From DASZGI01 sp035938995 (GTDB lineage: Bacteria > Actinomycetota > Actinomycetes > Streptomycetales > Catenulisporaceae), in assembly GCF_035938995.1 (NCBI RefSeq), contig NZ_DASZGI010000074.1, positions 1 to 13,920 on the forward strand: 13,920 bases of DNA. The letters are read 5' to 3'. Positions 1 to 7,136 of the stretch are shown here, piece after piece (the first letter of the stretch is position 1; each line of letters starts with the position of its first letter). Both the position numbers and the translations under genes were made by a program. The notes below the pieces were generated by a model. The model made no database searches, was not told the DNA's origin, and was given only the letters and a program-made list of their open reading frames with translations.

Positions 1-8
1 AGGACTTA
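1..8 (+). rRNA. Probable last bases of 23S rRNA (partial)
   Basis: The first bases resemble the 3' end of actinobacterial 23S rRNA, which closes with a GAGGGCTT/GAGGACTT-like end. They sit upstream of a complete 5S rRNA on the same strand. Too little is present to prove it, so this rests mostly on the 23S-5S gene order. Confidence 0.4.
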
Positions 9-202
9 CACACCAAACACCACACCAAACACCACCCAGGACAGCGCCACGCGCCCCAAGCGCGTGACCAGCACCCCAACACCAGACTCAACACGAAGCT
101 GCTCGCATCCGCTATCCGGTTCCCGAACCCCCCACCACCCCGAAAGCCACACCCGTGAGGTGTGGCCAGCGGACCCGTGGTTGGATGGCTGGTTCGACCA
201 CG
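9..202 (+). other. 23S-5S internal transcribed spacer
   Basis: This is the roughly 194-base spacer ahead of the 5S gene, with no credible protein or tRNA. It contains a perfect 12-bp tandem duplication at 10-33 and three possible hairpins: 48-53 with 61-66, an 8-bp perfect stem at 146-153 with 159-166, and 176-181 with 197-202, the last abutting the 5S 5' end. Such stems could be processing sites for rRNA maturation nucleases, which is inference. The small ORFs here on both strands are treated as chance. Confidence 0.6.
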
Positions 203-320
203 TTGCGGCGGCCATAGCGGTAGGGAAACGCCCGGACCCATCCCGAACCCGGAAGCTAAGCCCACCAGCGCCAAGGGTACTGCCGGGGCCACCCGGCGGG
301 AGAGCAGGACACCGCCGCAC
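203..320 (+). rRNA. rrf: 5S ribosomal RNA
   Basis: This is a complete 5S rRNA of about 117 bases. The conserved core CGAACCCGGAAGCTAAGC lies at 244-261, preceded by the typical TAGGGAAACGCCCGG segment and followed by GGTACTGCC and GGGAGAGCAGGAC blocks. The ends pair as helix I: bases 204-211 complement 312-319 without mismatch. It closes an rRNA operon whose 16S and 23S genes lie upstream of the window. End positions may be off by one or two bases. A strong hairpin terminator begins 11 bases downstream. Confidence 0.96.
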
Positions 321-330
321 CACCCATAAA

Positions 331-375
331 GGCTTTGCTCCCGACACCTTCAGGTGCCGGGAGCAAAGCCATTTT
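331..375 (+). terminator. rRNA operon terminator
   Basis: A 19-base arm at 331-349 pairs with 352-370 with a single A/C mismatch and a two-base loop. ATTTT follows at 371-375. This is a classic intrinsic terminator directly after 5S. Confidence 0.9.
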
Positions 376-413
376 AAACACCCCACCCCCCGGAACACGG
401 GGGTGGGGCGTTT
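376..413. terminator. Second, bidirectional terminator between convergent operons
   Basis: A perfect 10-bp C/G-rich stem (381-390 with 399-408, 8-base loop) is extended by AAAC (376-379) pairing with GTTT (410-413) across one mismatch. Thus each strand ends its hairpin in a short T run. It can back up the 5S terminator and also stop the minus-strand operon ending at 564. Confidence 0.75.
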
Positions 414-563
414 CCCATGCCCCCGCCAGGCAACCACACACCACCCAATAGACGCGCGCGGAAGCTGGGTGCTTTGCCGACGGCGCTCCAGACGGGCGTT
501 TCCCTTTCTCCGCGAGAGCTGTGCGAAGCCACACCGCTACCGCTTGCCGACGATCGCCCGGGA
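414..563. other. Non-coding gap downstream of the DUF58 gene
   Basis: About 150 bases lie between the bidirectional terminator and the stop of the minus-strand DUF58 gene. I see no gene or RNA; it is probably the 3' untranslated region of the minus-strand operon. Confidence 0.5.
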
Positions 564-1949
564 CTACAGGCGACCGGCCGCCTTCAAAGCGAGATACGCG
601 TCCGCGAGAGCCGGAGCGAGACGGTCCGGGACGGCATCGACGACACAGACACCATGACGCTCCAGTTGCACCGCCGTCTGGCGACGGGCACCGAGGGCCA
701 GTTCTGCCGAGGCTGCTGCGAAGACTGCTTCGGCTGTGCCGCGTCCTGCTGAGAGCTGGGCGATGCGGGGGTCCGCTACCGAGGCGACGATGACGTTGTG
801 ACGCGCTGTCAGGCGGCCGATCTTCGGGAGGAGGCCTTCGCTGATCGGGGCCGCGTCGATGCTCGTCAGCAGCACCACGAGGGATCTGCGCCGGACCCGG
901 GTGACGAGGTACGTCGTGAGGCCGTCGGCGTCGAGCTCGATCAGCGAAGGCTCCAGACCTGCCATCTTGTCGCTGAACAGGGCGAGCGTGCGGCCTGGAG
1001 GTGCGCCGGTTACCGAGGCGCGCACCTGCTGGTCGTAGGCGAGCAGATCGACCCGGTCGCCGGCGCGTGTGGCGAGGGCTGCGAGCAGGAGTGCCGCGTC
1101 CATCGCCGAGTCCAGTCGGGGGACGTCGCCGACTCGTCCCGCCGATGTGCGGCCGGTGTCCAGCACGATGACCACGTGGCGGTCTCGCTCCGGCCGCCAG
1201 GTGCGCACCACGACGTCGTTTCTGCGCGCCGTGGCCCGCCAGTCGATCGATCGGACGTCATCGCCGATCACGTACTCACGCAGCGAATCGAACTCGCTGC
1301 CCTGGCCGCGCACCAGAACCGGTGTACGGCCGTCCGTCTCGTGCAGGCGGGCCAGCCGCGACGGCAGATGCTTGCGGCTCTCGAACGGCGGCAGCACACG
1401 CACTCGCCACGGCACTTCACGGGATGTCTGACGCCCCGCCAGCCTGAGTGGTCCGAGGGCGCGGATTGTTACCCGGTCGGGAACGCGGTCCCCGCGGCGC
1501 GTTGGGATGAGGACGGTGACGATGCGCTGCGCTGTTCCAGGTTCGATTTTCAGCTGGTGGCGAGGCTCGGCGGGCAGCTCGCCGACTTGGAGGGTCGTGT
1601 CCGACAGTCTTGGCTCGCGGTTGCCCGCGCTGGGAGTCCAGGCATCACGCAGCGTCCCGTGGAGGGCGCGGCTGCCGTCGTTTACGACGTCGAGGGCCAC
1701 TGTGGCGCGCTCGCCGAGCCGCACGGTCGTGTCGCCGGACCGTTCGAGCCTTGTGTCGCGGAGTGACGCGGCAAGGTATGCGTCGGCTGCCACGACGCAG
1801 GCGAGCGCCACCTCATACGCGGCCAGGCCGACCCAGCCCGCCACGTGGAGCGCCCCCGTGGCCACCGCGACCAGGACCGAGCCGGCGGCAGCCAGCACCC
1901 CGGTCCGGCCGGTGAGCACGACGCCGCCGCGCGAGCGGGCACCAGGCAT
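564..1949 (-). CDS. DUF58 family membrane protein (VWA-like)
   Basis: 461 residues. Residues 12-60 are hydrophobic and form two likely membrane helices. The middle is a beta-rich region, and the DUF58 signature sits at 218-241, including EFDSLREYVIGDDVRSIDW. A VWA-like fold follows, beginning VVIVLDTGRT at 259-268. D264 is where a metal-binding DxSxS would start, but here it reads DTGRT, so metal binding is uncertain. DUF58 proteins are habitually encoded next to MoxR ATPases and are thought to be their adaptors or clients in assembling membrane or secreted complexes. The ATG at 1949 is supported by GGAGG about 10 bases upstream. It is the last gene of the operon, 44 bases after moxR, and its 3' end faces the rRNA operon. 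Family assignment is strong; the molecular role is not known. Confidence 0.92.
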   Translation of the reverse strand: MPGARSRGGVVLTGRTGVLAAAGSVLVAVATGALHVAGWVGLAAYEVALACVVAADAYLAASLRDTRLERSGDTTVRLGERATVALDVVNDGSRALHGTLRDAWTPSAGNREPRLSDTTLQVGELPAEPRHQLKIEPGTAQRIVTVLIPTRRGDRVPDRVTIRALGPLRLAGRQTSREVPWRVRVLPPFESRKHLPSRLARLHETDGRTPVLVRGQGSEFDSLREYVIGDDVRSIDWRATARRNDVVVRTWRPERDRHVVIVLDTGRTSAGRVGDVPRLDSAMDAALLLAALATRAGDRVDLLAYDQQVRASVTGAPPGRTLALFSDKMAGLEPSLIELDADGLTTYLVTRVRRRSLVVLLTSIDAAPISEGLLPKIGRLTARHNVIVASVADPRIAQLSAGRGTAEAVFAAASAELALGARRQTAVQLERHGVCVVDAVPDRLAPALADAYLALKAAGRL

Positions 1950-1993
1950 GTCGGTCGATCCTCCGCTTCCGGCGCTTCTTGTCTTGTTTGCTC

Positions 1994-3124
1994 TTACCGC
2001 GGCACCACGACGGAGGCGAGCACGCTGTCGATAACGGCGTCGGTCGACACGCCCTCAAGTTCGCTTTCCGGACGCAGCCGCACGCGATGCCGGAGCACCG
2101 GCCGCACCAGTGCTTTCACGTCGTCCGGGCTCACGTAGCTGCGTCCGGACAGCCAAGCCCACGCTCGCGCGGCGCTGAGAAGGGCGGTCGCGCCTCGCGG
2201 CGACACCCCGACCGACAGCGCCGGCGCCGTGCGCGTTGCCCGCACGACGTCGGCGATGTAGCCCAGCACCTCGGGTGTCACAGTGATCGCGCGCACGGCG
2301 GCCCGTCCGGCCTCGATCTGCGCACGCCCCGCGACCGGGCGCACCCCGGCATCAGCCAGCCGTCGCGGGTCGAAGCCCTCGGCGTGCCTGCGCAGCACCG
2401 CGATCTCCTCGTCGCGGCTCGGCATCGGGAGGATCAGCTTGAGCAGGAACCGGTCCAGCTGCGCCTCAGGCAGCGGATAGGTGCCTTCGAATTCCAACGG
2501 GTTCTGCGTCGCCGCCACCACGAACGGGAATGGCAGCGCCCGCGGCGAGCCGTCCACCGTGACCTGCCGCTCCTCCATCGCCTCAAGCAGCGCCGCCTGC
2601 GTCTTCGGCGGCGTCCGGTTGATCTCGTCGGCGAGCAAAAGGTTGGTGAACACCGGTCCCTCGCGGAACGAGAACTCCGCGGTGCGCGCGTCGTAGATGA
2701 GCGAGCCGGTGACGTCCCCCGGCATCAGATCCGGCGTGAACTGGACCCGCTTGGTGTCCAGGTCGAGCGCGGCGGCGAGGGAGCGCACCAGCAGCGTCTT
2801 CGCGACTCCGGGCACGCCCTCGAGCAGCACGTGTCCCTGGCACAGCAGTGCGATCACCAGCCCGGTCACCGCTGCGTCCTGGCCCACGACCGCCTTCCCC
2901 ACCTCGGCGCGCACTGCTTGCAGCGCCCGCCGCGCCTCGTCGTGGGCAGGGCTGGCCGTGTCGGGCGTGCGGAGCGAAGCGGTCACGGCAGCTGGCGCGG
3001 AATCGACGGTCGTTGCTGCCAAGGTGCCTGATGCTCCATCAGGCGTAGGCGGCTGTAGTAGAGGCGGCGCCGCGTCAGACGGGCCGGCGTAAGGCGCTGC
3101 GGTATCGGGAAGCGATTCGGTCAC
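1994..3124 (-). CDS. MoxR-family AAA+ ATPase
   Basis: 376 residues, with a GTG start overlapping the stop of the preceding DUF4350 gene as GTGA. A strong AAGGAGG lies about 8 bases upstream of the start. Residues 1-60 are a Pro/Ala-rich extension outside the usual family core. The AAA+ core carries Walker A GVPGVAKT (103-110), Walker B LLADEINR (163-170), the sensor-1-like ATQNP (205-209) and LDRF (223-226), followed by the helical lid. These motifs are diagnostic for MoxR (AAA_3). MoxR ATPases act as cytoplasmic chaperones that remodel partner proteins, often with VWA-domain proteins, and the DUF58 gene downstream supplies a VWA-like partner. All ATPase motifs look intact. The substrate cannot be inferred from sequence. 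Confidence 0.95.
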   Translation of the reverse strand: MTESLPDTAAPYAGPSDAAPPLLQPPTPDGASGTLAATTVDSAPAAVTASLRTPDTASPAHDEARRALQAVRAEVGKAVVGQDAAVTGLVIALLCQGHVLLEGVPGVAKTLLVRSLAAALDLDTKRVQFTPDLMPGDVTGSLIYDARTAEFSFREGPVFTNLLLADEINRTPPKTQAALLEAMEERQVTVDGSPRALPFPFVVAATQNPLEFEGTYPLPEAQLDRFLLKLILPMPSRDEEIAVLRRHAEGFDPRRLADAGVRPVAGRAQIEAGRAAVRAITVTPEVLGYIADVVRATRTAPALSVGVSPRGATALLSAARAWAWLSGRSYVSPDDVKALVRPVLRHRVRLRPESELEGVSTDAVIDSVLASVVVPR

Positions 3125-4398
3125 GACGAGCGGACCTCCTTCTCCAGTTGGTCGAGGTGGTCCGCGAGCAGGACCAGTTCGGCTTCGGATTGCGGCGCCT
3201 CGCCCGCGAGCAGGTCGCCGATCAGCTCCGGGGCTGTTTCGAGGCGCGCCGCGACCGGTGCGACGAGCAGCGACGGATCCGCGTGGGCCCGCGCGGCCGG
3301 GATGCCGAAGTATCCGGCCAAGCGACTCGCCGTCGCCCGACGCAACAGCTCACCGGCGCGCCCATGGGCGTTCGCGCGGCGGTAAAGGCGCGCGTGCCCC
3401 TCTACCGTCTCCGCCGCCCTGACTTTGACCGGCAGCTCCTCGGTCACCACCCTGCCCATGCGGCGGGCTCGCCAGTACGCGGTGAGCAGCGCCGCCACGA
3501 CCAGCTGGAGCAGCGCCCACCAGATCCATGACGGCATCAAGCTGGTCAGCGTGGGCTGGCTGCTGGATGCCTGCTGGGCGCCGGGCGACTCCGTCACCGT
3601 CGTCGGGTTCTGCTGGCCCGTCGCGCCGCCGCCGGGATTTCCGCCCGGACCGAGATCGCATCCGGCGCCGACACAGTTGAGCAGTCCGGGGTCCGAGATG
3701 AAGCTTGCCGCCCACCACATCAGGTGCGGATGCGCGCCGAAGATCCGCAATCCCAGCGCTGCGTTGCCCGCCGAGGCCAGGTACTGGTTCTCGAAGTACG
3801 CTGTGCTGCCGAGCGCGATCACGTCGCCGGTGCCTTGCGGGGATGCGACGTCCACCAGTGCGGGAGCGGCCTCGACCTGATAGCAGCCGATGGCCGGTGT
3901 TCCCGGGGCGATGGAAAAGGTCGCGGTGCCCTCCTCCAGATCGAGGTTCCCGGCCGCCGCCGCGTCGGGCTCGGCGCACGCCGGCTCAAGGGTCGTCGTC
4001 GATTGCGGAGACGCCGAGCTCTGAGCCACGCCGACGCCGCCAGTCAGCTGCGTCAGCGTGTCCGCGTTGTTGTTGAGGACGATGATCCGGCCGATGCCTG
4101 CGTTCGAGAGCTGTGCCAGCGTCGACTGGTCGGGGATTTCATCCGGGTCGATGACGAGCGTGACGTCCTGTGCGTCGCCGACGAGCGCGTCATCGGGGCT
4201 GGTGATCGGCGTGTACGAGACTCCCTGCTCGCCGAGCAGGTTGAGCAGCGCGTCGTCGCTGGACGGATTGGCCAGCGTGGTGGTGTCGACTCCATTCGAC
4301 GGCGTGGGGCTCGCAGCGGCGAGTGCCGTCCCCGTCGCGCCGACCGACATGAGCAGCGCCGACAAACCCGCGATCGACGCGCGGACCGATGATCTCAC
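3121..4398 (-). CDS. DUF4350 domain protein, exported N-terminus with one TM helix
   Basis: 425 residues, GTG start overlapping the stop of the DUF4129 gene (GTGA). No good Shine-Dalgarno is visible, so translation is probably coupled. Residues 1-28 look like a signal peptide: Arg near the start, a hydrophobic core, and a TALAAA cleavage region. Residues about 40-230 fit DUF4350, a GATase-like fold, with VTLVIDPDEIP, then GIGRIIVLNNN, then GNAALGLRIFG (211-221). Cys residues at 141, 172, 242 and 247 could form disulfides outside. A Gly/Gln/Ser/Thr/Pro-rich linker (about 249-285) leads to a TM helix at 291-309. The C-terminus should be cytoplasmic, with VRAAETVEGHARLYRRANAHG (from 326), a segment I recall from actinobacterial family members. 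DUF4350 genes commonly sit with moxR, DUF58 and DUF4129. No enzymatic residues are recognised. Confidence 0.85.
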   Translation of the reverse strand: MRSSVRASIAGLSALLMSVGATGTALAAASPTPSNGVDTTTLANPSSDDALLNLLGEQGVSYTPITSPDDALVGDAQDVTLVIDPDEIPDQSTLAQLSNAGIGRIIVLNNNADTLTQLTGGVGVAQSSASPQSTTTLEPACAEPDAAAAGNLDLEEGTATFSIAPGTPAIGCYQVEAAPALVDVASPQGTGDVIALGSTAYFENQYLASAGNAALGLRIFGAHPHLMWWAASFISDPGLLNCVGAGCDLGPGGNPGGGATGQQNPTTVTESPGAQQASSSQPTLTSLMPSWIWWALLQLVVAALLTAYWRARRMGRVVTEELPVKVRAAETVEGHARLYRRANAHGRAGELLRRATASRLAGYFGIPAARAHADPSLLVAPVAARLETAPELIGDLLAGEAPQSEAELVLLADHLDQLEKEVRSS

Positions 4399-5090
4399 CG
4401 GGCGCCGCCCGTCGGCGCAAGAGATTCGGGCCGGGCGGCACTCACGAGCTCGTCCACTTCCGAGATCAGCTGGTAGCCCTCCGCGGTCCCGACGAACTCG
4501 CCGTATTCGACGTCGTCGAAGGCCCGCGCCGCAGCCGTCAGCACCGACGCGTGTGCGGTCAGCAGCGCCCCGGCGTCGTGAGCGGCCTCGTCGGCGGTCC
4601 GGTCGACCCGTTCCGGCAGCAGCCCGCGCTCGTCCAAAGTGGCGATCACCGCGCGGAACCGCTCCCGGATCGCCTCCGCCCAGTCACCTGCTTCGGCCGC
4701 GAGCTCGGCAGCCCGCCGGTGCCGGGCCGCGCCGACCAGGACCTCTTGCGTGGCCGATGCGGCGGCCGCCTCTTTCGGAGGCTTCTTGGACTTCTTCTGC
4801 GTGCGCGGCCGGCCGAGCCAGCGCAGCAACAGCACGATCACGAGGACGAGCACGATCGCGGCGAGGATCACCAGCACGATCATCCCGGCGTGCCCGGCCG
4901 ACGAGGTCTGGTGCGGAGGTGGAGGGGGTGAAGCGCCGACCGACGGCAGTTGCTGCGGTGGGCCTGTCGCCGGGCCCGTGTGGTACTTCGATTTCGCGAG
5001 TTCGCGCACCGCCATCTGGTGCGCTTGATCGCTGTTGACCACGACGGGCGCGTCCATGCGCACGCCTTTGTACTCCGCAGGCAACGTCAC
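4395..5090 (-). CDS. DUF4129 domain protein, single-pass membrane
   Basis: 231 residues from a GTG at 5090. The frame stays open to 5261, but that would overlap the upstream gene by 175 bases. The 5090 start instead makes a GTGA overlap with that gene's stop and has GGAAGGGG just upstream. Residues 17-38 (NSDQAHQMAVRELAKSKYH) are presumably extracytoplasmic and followed by a Pro-rich stretch (41-60). A TM helix spans about 70-90, then a Lys/Arg-rich stop-transfer (94-106). Residues about 130-205 carry the DUF4129 pattern: GDWAEAIRERFRAVIATLDERGLL, TADE, then FDDVEYGEF. DUF4129 is usually found at the C-terminus of transglutaminase-like proteins or alone in moxR operons, as here. No transglutaminase domain is present. 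Function unknown; probably a membrane component of the MoxR module. Confidence 0.88.
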   Translation of the reverse strand: MTLPAEYKGVRMDAPVVVNSDQAHQMAVRELAKSKYHTGPATGPPQQLPSVGASPPPPPHQTSSAGHAGMIVLVILAAIVLVLVIVLLLRWLGRPRTQKKSKKPPKEAAAASATQEVLVGAARHRRAAELAAEAGDWAEAIRERFRAVIATLDERGLLPERVDRTADEAAHDAGALLTAHASVLTAAARAFDDVEYGEFVGTAEGYQLISEVDELVSAARPESLAPTGGAR

Positions 5091-6229
5091 CGCCCCTTCC
5101 CGCCGCCGTTCGCGCGGGCGACGCGAGCCCAGGCGATGCGTATATCGAGGCCCTCGCGGCGAAAGCGGCGGTCGACGTACAACAGGGCGGCGACCGCGGC
5201 CCGAAACGGCACCGTGAGCGCGGAGAACAGGGCGGCGACCACGACGTCCGCGGCCAGCCACCAGTACGTCGACGAGTTGACCGGGTCGCCGTTCAGCAGA
5301 TCGCTGATGCCGTGGTCATCGTAGATGGAGTACTGGAGCACGATCAGCGAGAGCGTCACCGCCGTCGTGATCGCGAGCGTCAGCAGGCTCGCCCACAGCA
5401 CCCGCCAGCGCCCGGCCGAGACCAGCTTGCCACCTCGGCGCAGCGCAGAAGCCGGGCCGAGTCCCTCAAGCACACTGGCCGGAGCAGCGACCGCGAACTG
5501 CGCCGTGAACCAAAAGCACAGCGGCACGCCTACGACGATGAGCAGTGTGTATATGCCTGCATAGCTGCCAGAGGGATCGTTGGCTGCGGCGAGGGCGAGC
5601 ACGACGAACAGCCCGGTGAAGATGACGCGCGGTATCGCGGTGATGGCCGCCAGAACGCACAGTCGCGGAATGCTGGGCGTGGCGGGACGGGCTCCGTTCG
5701 TTCCCTGCCCGTTGCCGCTGTTGCTCCCGTTGCTCCTGTTGCCGTCGATGTACTCCCTGACCGGTCGGGAGAGCAGCCCGGCCACGACGGTCGCCGCAAA
5801 GCCGCAGAAGACCGTCGGGATCAGCACGCTGACGGCGAATGCGCCGAACACCGCATCGGTACTCGTCTGGCCGTACTGCACCGTAGTCAAGCCGAAGTAG
5901 TCCGTCGTGATCAGCGGGTGGATCCGGATCGCCGACTTCATCGCCGCGTCGAACGCCCACAGCACGCCGAGCCCGACGAGCGCGCACACCCCCGCCACAG
6001 CCGAGGCCCGCGCGACCAGGCCAGTCCTCAACGCCCGCACCGCGCCGACCGCGCCGTCCAGCAACTCGAGAACGCCCAACGGCCGCAGCGGAATCGGGCG
6101 CACTCCCTCGAGCCTCCGCGCCCCCGTCGCGTCCGGCGCCGTGCTGCCCGTGCCGGGCGCCGCCGCCGGAACCGGGGGAGCTGGAGCCGGTGCGCTCGGC
6201 GCGGCCCAGGCCGCGGACACCTCTGCCAT
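5087..6229 (-). CDS. Multi-pass membrane protein, glycerophosphodiesterase-membrane-like domain
   Basis: 380 residues from the ATG at 6229, preceded by GAAGGGATGGGGG as a Shine-Dalgarno. The frame stays open to 6370, but that would take in promoter-like DNA. A Pro/Ala-rich cytoplasmic start (1-45) leads to RPIPLRPLGVLELLDGAVGAVRA (44-66), the hallmark of the GDPD membrane domain. About six hydrophobic segments follow (roughly 73-93, 127-152, 190-215, 225-248, 278-298, 325-350). It ends with the family-like YVDRRFRREGLDI (351-363). The GDPD catalytic domain itself is absent, so no enzyme activity is implied. An Asn/Gly/Ser-rich insert lies at 163-179. It is the first gene of the minus-strand operon and divergent from mtrA. 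It could act as membrane scaffold for the downstream MoxR module, which is inference. Confidence 0.82.
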   Translation of the reverse strand: MAEVSAAWAAPSAPAPAPPVPAAAPGTGSTAPDATGARRLEGVRPIPLRPLGVLELLDGAVGAVRALRTGLVARASAVAGVCALVGLGVLWAFDAAMKSAIRIHPLITTDYFGLTTVQYGQTSTDAVFGAFAVSVLIPTVFCGFAATVVAGLLSRPVREYIDGNRSNGSNSGNGQGTNGARPATPSIPRLCVLAAITAIPRVIFTGLFVVLALAAANDPSGSYAGIYTLLIVVGVPLCFWFTAQFAVAAPASVLEGLGPASALRRGGKLVSAGRWRVLWASLLTLAITTAVTLSLIVLQYSIYDDHGISDLLNGDPVNSSTYWWLAADVVVAALFSALTVPFRAAVAALLYVDRRFRREGLDIRIAWARVARANGGGKGR

Positions 6230-6449
6230 CCCCCATCCCTTCGGGGACCCCGCCACCGGGCCCCCACCCTGAACAGGTCCACATCCTGCCACGCCCGCGA
6301 ACCCGGCTGCCACTGCGGTGTTAATGGTTCTTCCCGCCGACCAGGTCGCCGAGAAGAGCGGCAGTGTCAATGGCTCTTCAGCGTCAACGGTTCTTCTGGG
6401 GCGAGATCATCCGGGCGTTATTACCGCGCGACGGCGGAATGATGCGAAG
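6230..6449. promoter_or_regulatory. Divergent promoter region of mtrA and the MoxR operon
   Basis: 220 bases between two divergent gene starts must hold the promoters for both. A plausible mtrA -10 is the TTATTA/TATTAC at 6418-6424, the most AT-rich stretch in the gap, about 26 bases before the ATG. No convincing -35 is seen. The third copy of a 15-bp repeat (6382-6396) ends about 22 bases upstream of that -10, at the edge of the expected -35. On the minus strand no clear -35/-10 pair stands out. Confidence 0.6.
6319..6396 (+). repeat. Three imperfect 15-bp direct repeats (candidate regulator sites)
   Basis: The copies are TGTTAATGGTTCTTC (6319-6333), TGTCAATGGCTCTTC (6365-6379) and CGTCAACGGTTCTTC (6382-6396). 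The consensus is YGTYAAYGGYTCTTC. Copies 2 and 3 start 17 bases apart and copies 1 and 2 start 46 bases apart. They lie entirely in the divergent intergenic region. Direct repeats are the usual target form of OmpR-family regulators, so autoregulation by MtrA is an obvious candidate but not shown. Confidence 0.7.
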
Positions 6450-7136
6450 ATGAACGCCATGAAGGGACGTGTGCTCATCGTCGATGACGACACCGCGCTG
6501 GCCGAGATGCTCGGCATCGTGCTGCGTGGCGAGGGCTTCGAGACCGCGGCGGTGTCCGACGGTGACCGGGCGTTCGCGGCCTTCCGCGAATTCAAGCCGG
6601 ATTTGGTGCTGCTCGACCTCATGCTGCCCGGCCGCGACGGCATCGACGTCTGCCGCCAGATCCGGGCCGAGTCGGGCGTGCCGATCGTGATGCTCACCGC
6701 GAAGAGCGACACGGTGGACGTCGTGGTCGGCCTCGAGTCCGGCGCCGACGACTACGTCATCAAGCCCTTCAAGCCCAAGGAACTGGTCGCCCGGGTCCGC
6801 GCGCGGCTGCGCCGGGCCGACGAGCCCAAGCCGGAGACCCTCAACATCGGCGACCTGTCCATCGACGTGGCCGGCCACTCGGTCAAGCGCGGCGGGGACT
6901 CGATCGCGCTGACCCCGCTGGAGTTCGACCTGCTGGTCGCCCTCGCCCGAAAGCCCTGGCAGGTCTTCACCCGCGAGGTGCTGCTCGAGCAGGTCTGGGG
7001 CTACCGGCACGCGGCAGACACCCGGCTGGTGAACGTGCACGTCCAGCGACTGCGCTCGAAGATCGAGCACGACCCGGAGAAGCCGGAGATCGTGATCACG
7101 GTCCGCGGCGTCGGCTACAAGGCCGGCCCCGCGTAA
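6450..7136 (+). CDS. mtrA: Response regulator MtrA (OmpR family)
   Basis: 228 residues from the ATG at 6450; the ATG at 6459 (MKGRVLIVDDD) is an equally possible start, and neither has a strong Shine-Dalgarno. The receiver domain shows the acidic pocket VDDD (11-14), phosphoacceptor D56 in LLDLMLPG, T83 in MLTAK and K105 in IKPF. The OmpR-type winged helix covers about 130-225, with TPLEFDLLVALARKPWQVF, VWGY and the TRLVNVHVQRLRSKIE recognition region, ending VGYKAGPA. Sequence and neighbours identify MtrA, the DNA-binding partner of MtrB. MtrA controls cell-wall, division and, in filamentous species, developmental genes. All phosphorylation residues are intact. The frame extends upstream to 6318, but the extra 44 residues would cover the repeats and promoter, so they are excluded. 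Confidence 0.97.
   Translation: MNAMKGRVLIVDDDTALAEMLGIVLRGEGFETAAVSDGDRAFAAFREFKPDLVLLDLMLPGRDGIDVCRQIRAESGVPIVMLTAKSDTVDVVVGLESGADDYVIKPFKPKELVARVRARLRRADEPKPETLNIGDLSIDVAGHSVKRGGDSIALTPLEFDLLVALARKPWQVFTREVLLEQVWGYRHAADTRLVNVHVQRLRSKIEHDPEKPEIVITVRGVGYKAGPA

Noticed and set aside
9..202. tRNA in the 23S-5S spacer
   Set aside because: The short stems do not form a cloverleaf, and no T-loop or anticodon arm is visible.
798..3031. Long plus-strand open frames opposite DUF58 and moxR
   Set aside because: They are shadows of genes with clear DUF58 and Walker motifs, and have no ribosome sites or recognisable folds.
5091..5261. N-terminal extension of the DUF4129 protein to 5261
   Set aside because: It would overlap the upstream gene by 175 bases and encodes only Arg/Gly/Pro-rich residues; the GTG at 5090 has a GTGA overlap and ribosome site.
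6318..6449. N-terminal extension of MtrA from the ATG at 6318
   Set aside because: The 44 extra residues match nothing in the MtrA family and cover the intergenic repeats and promoter.
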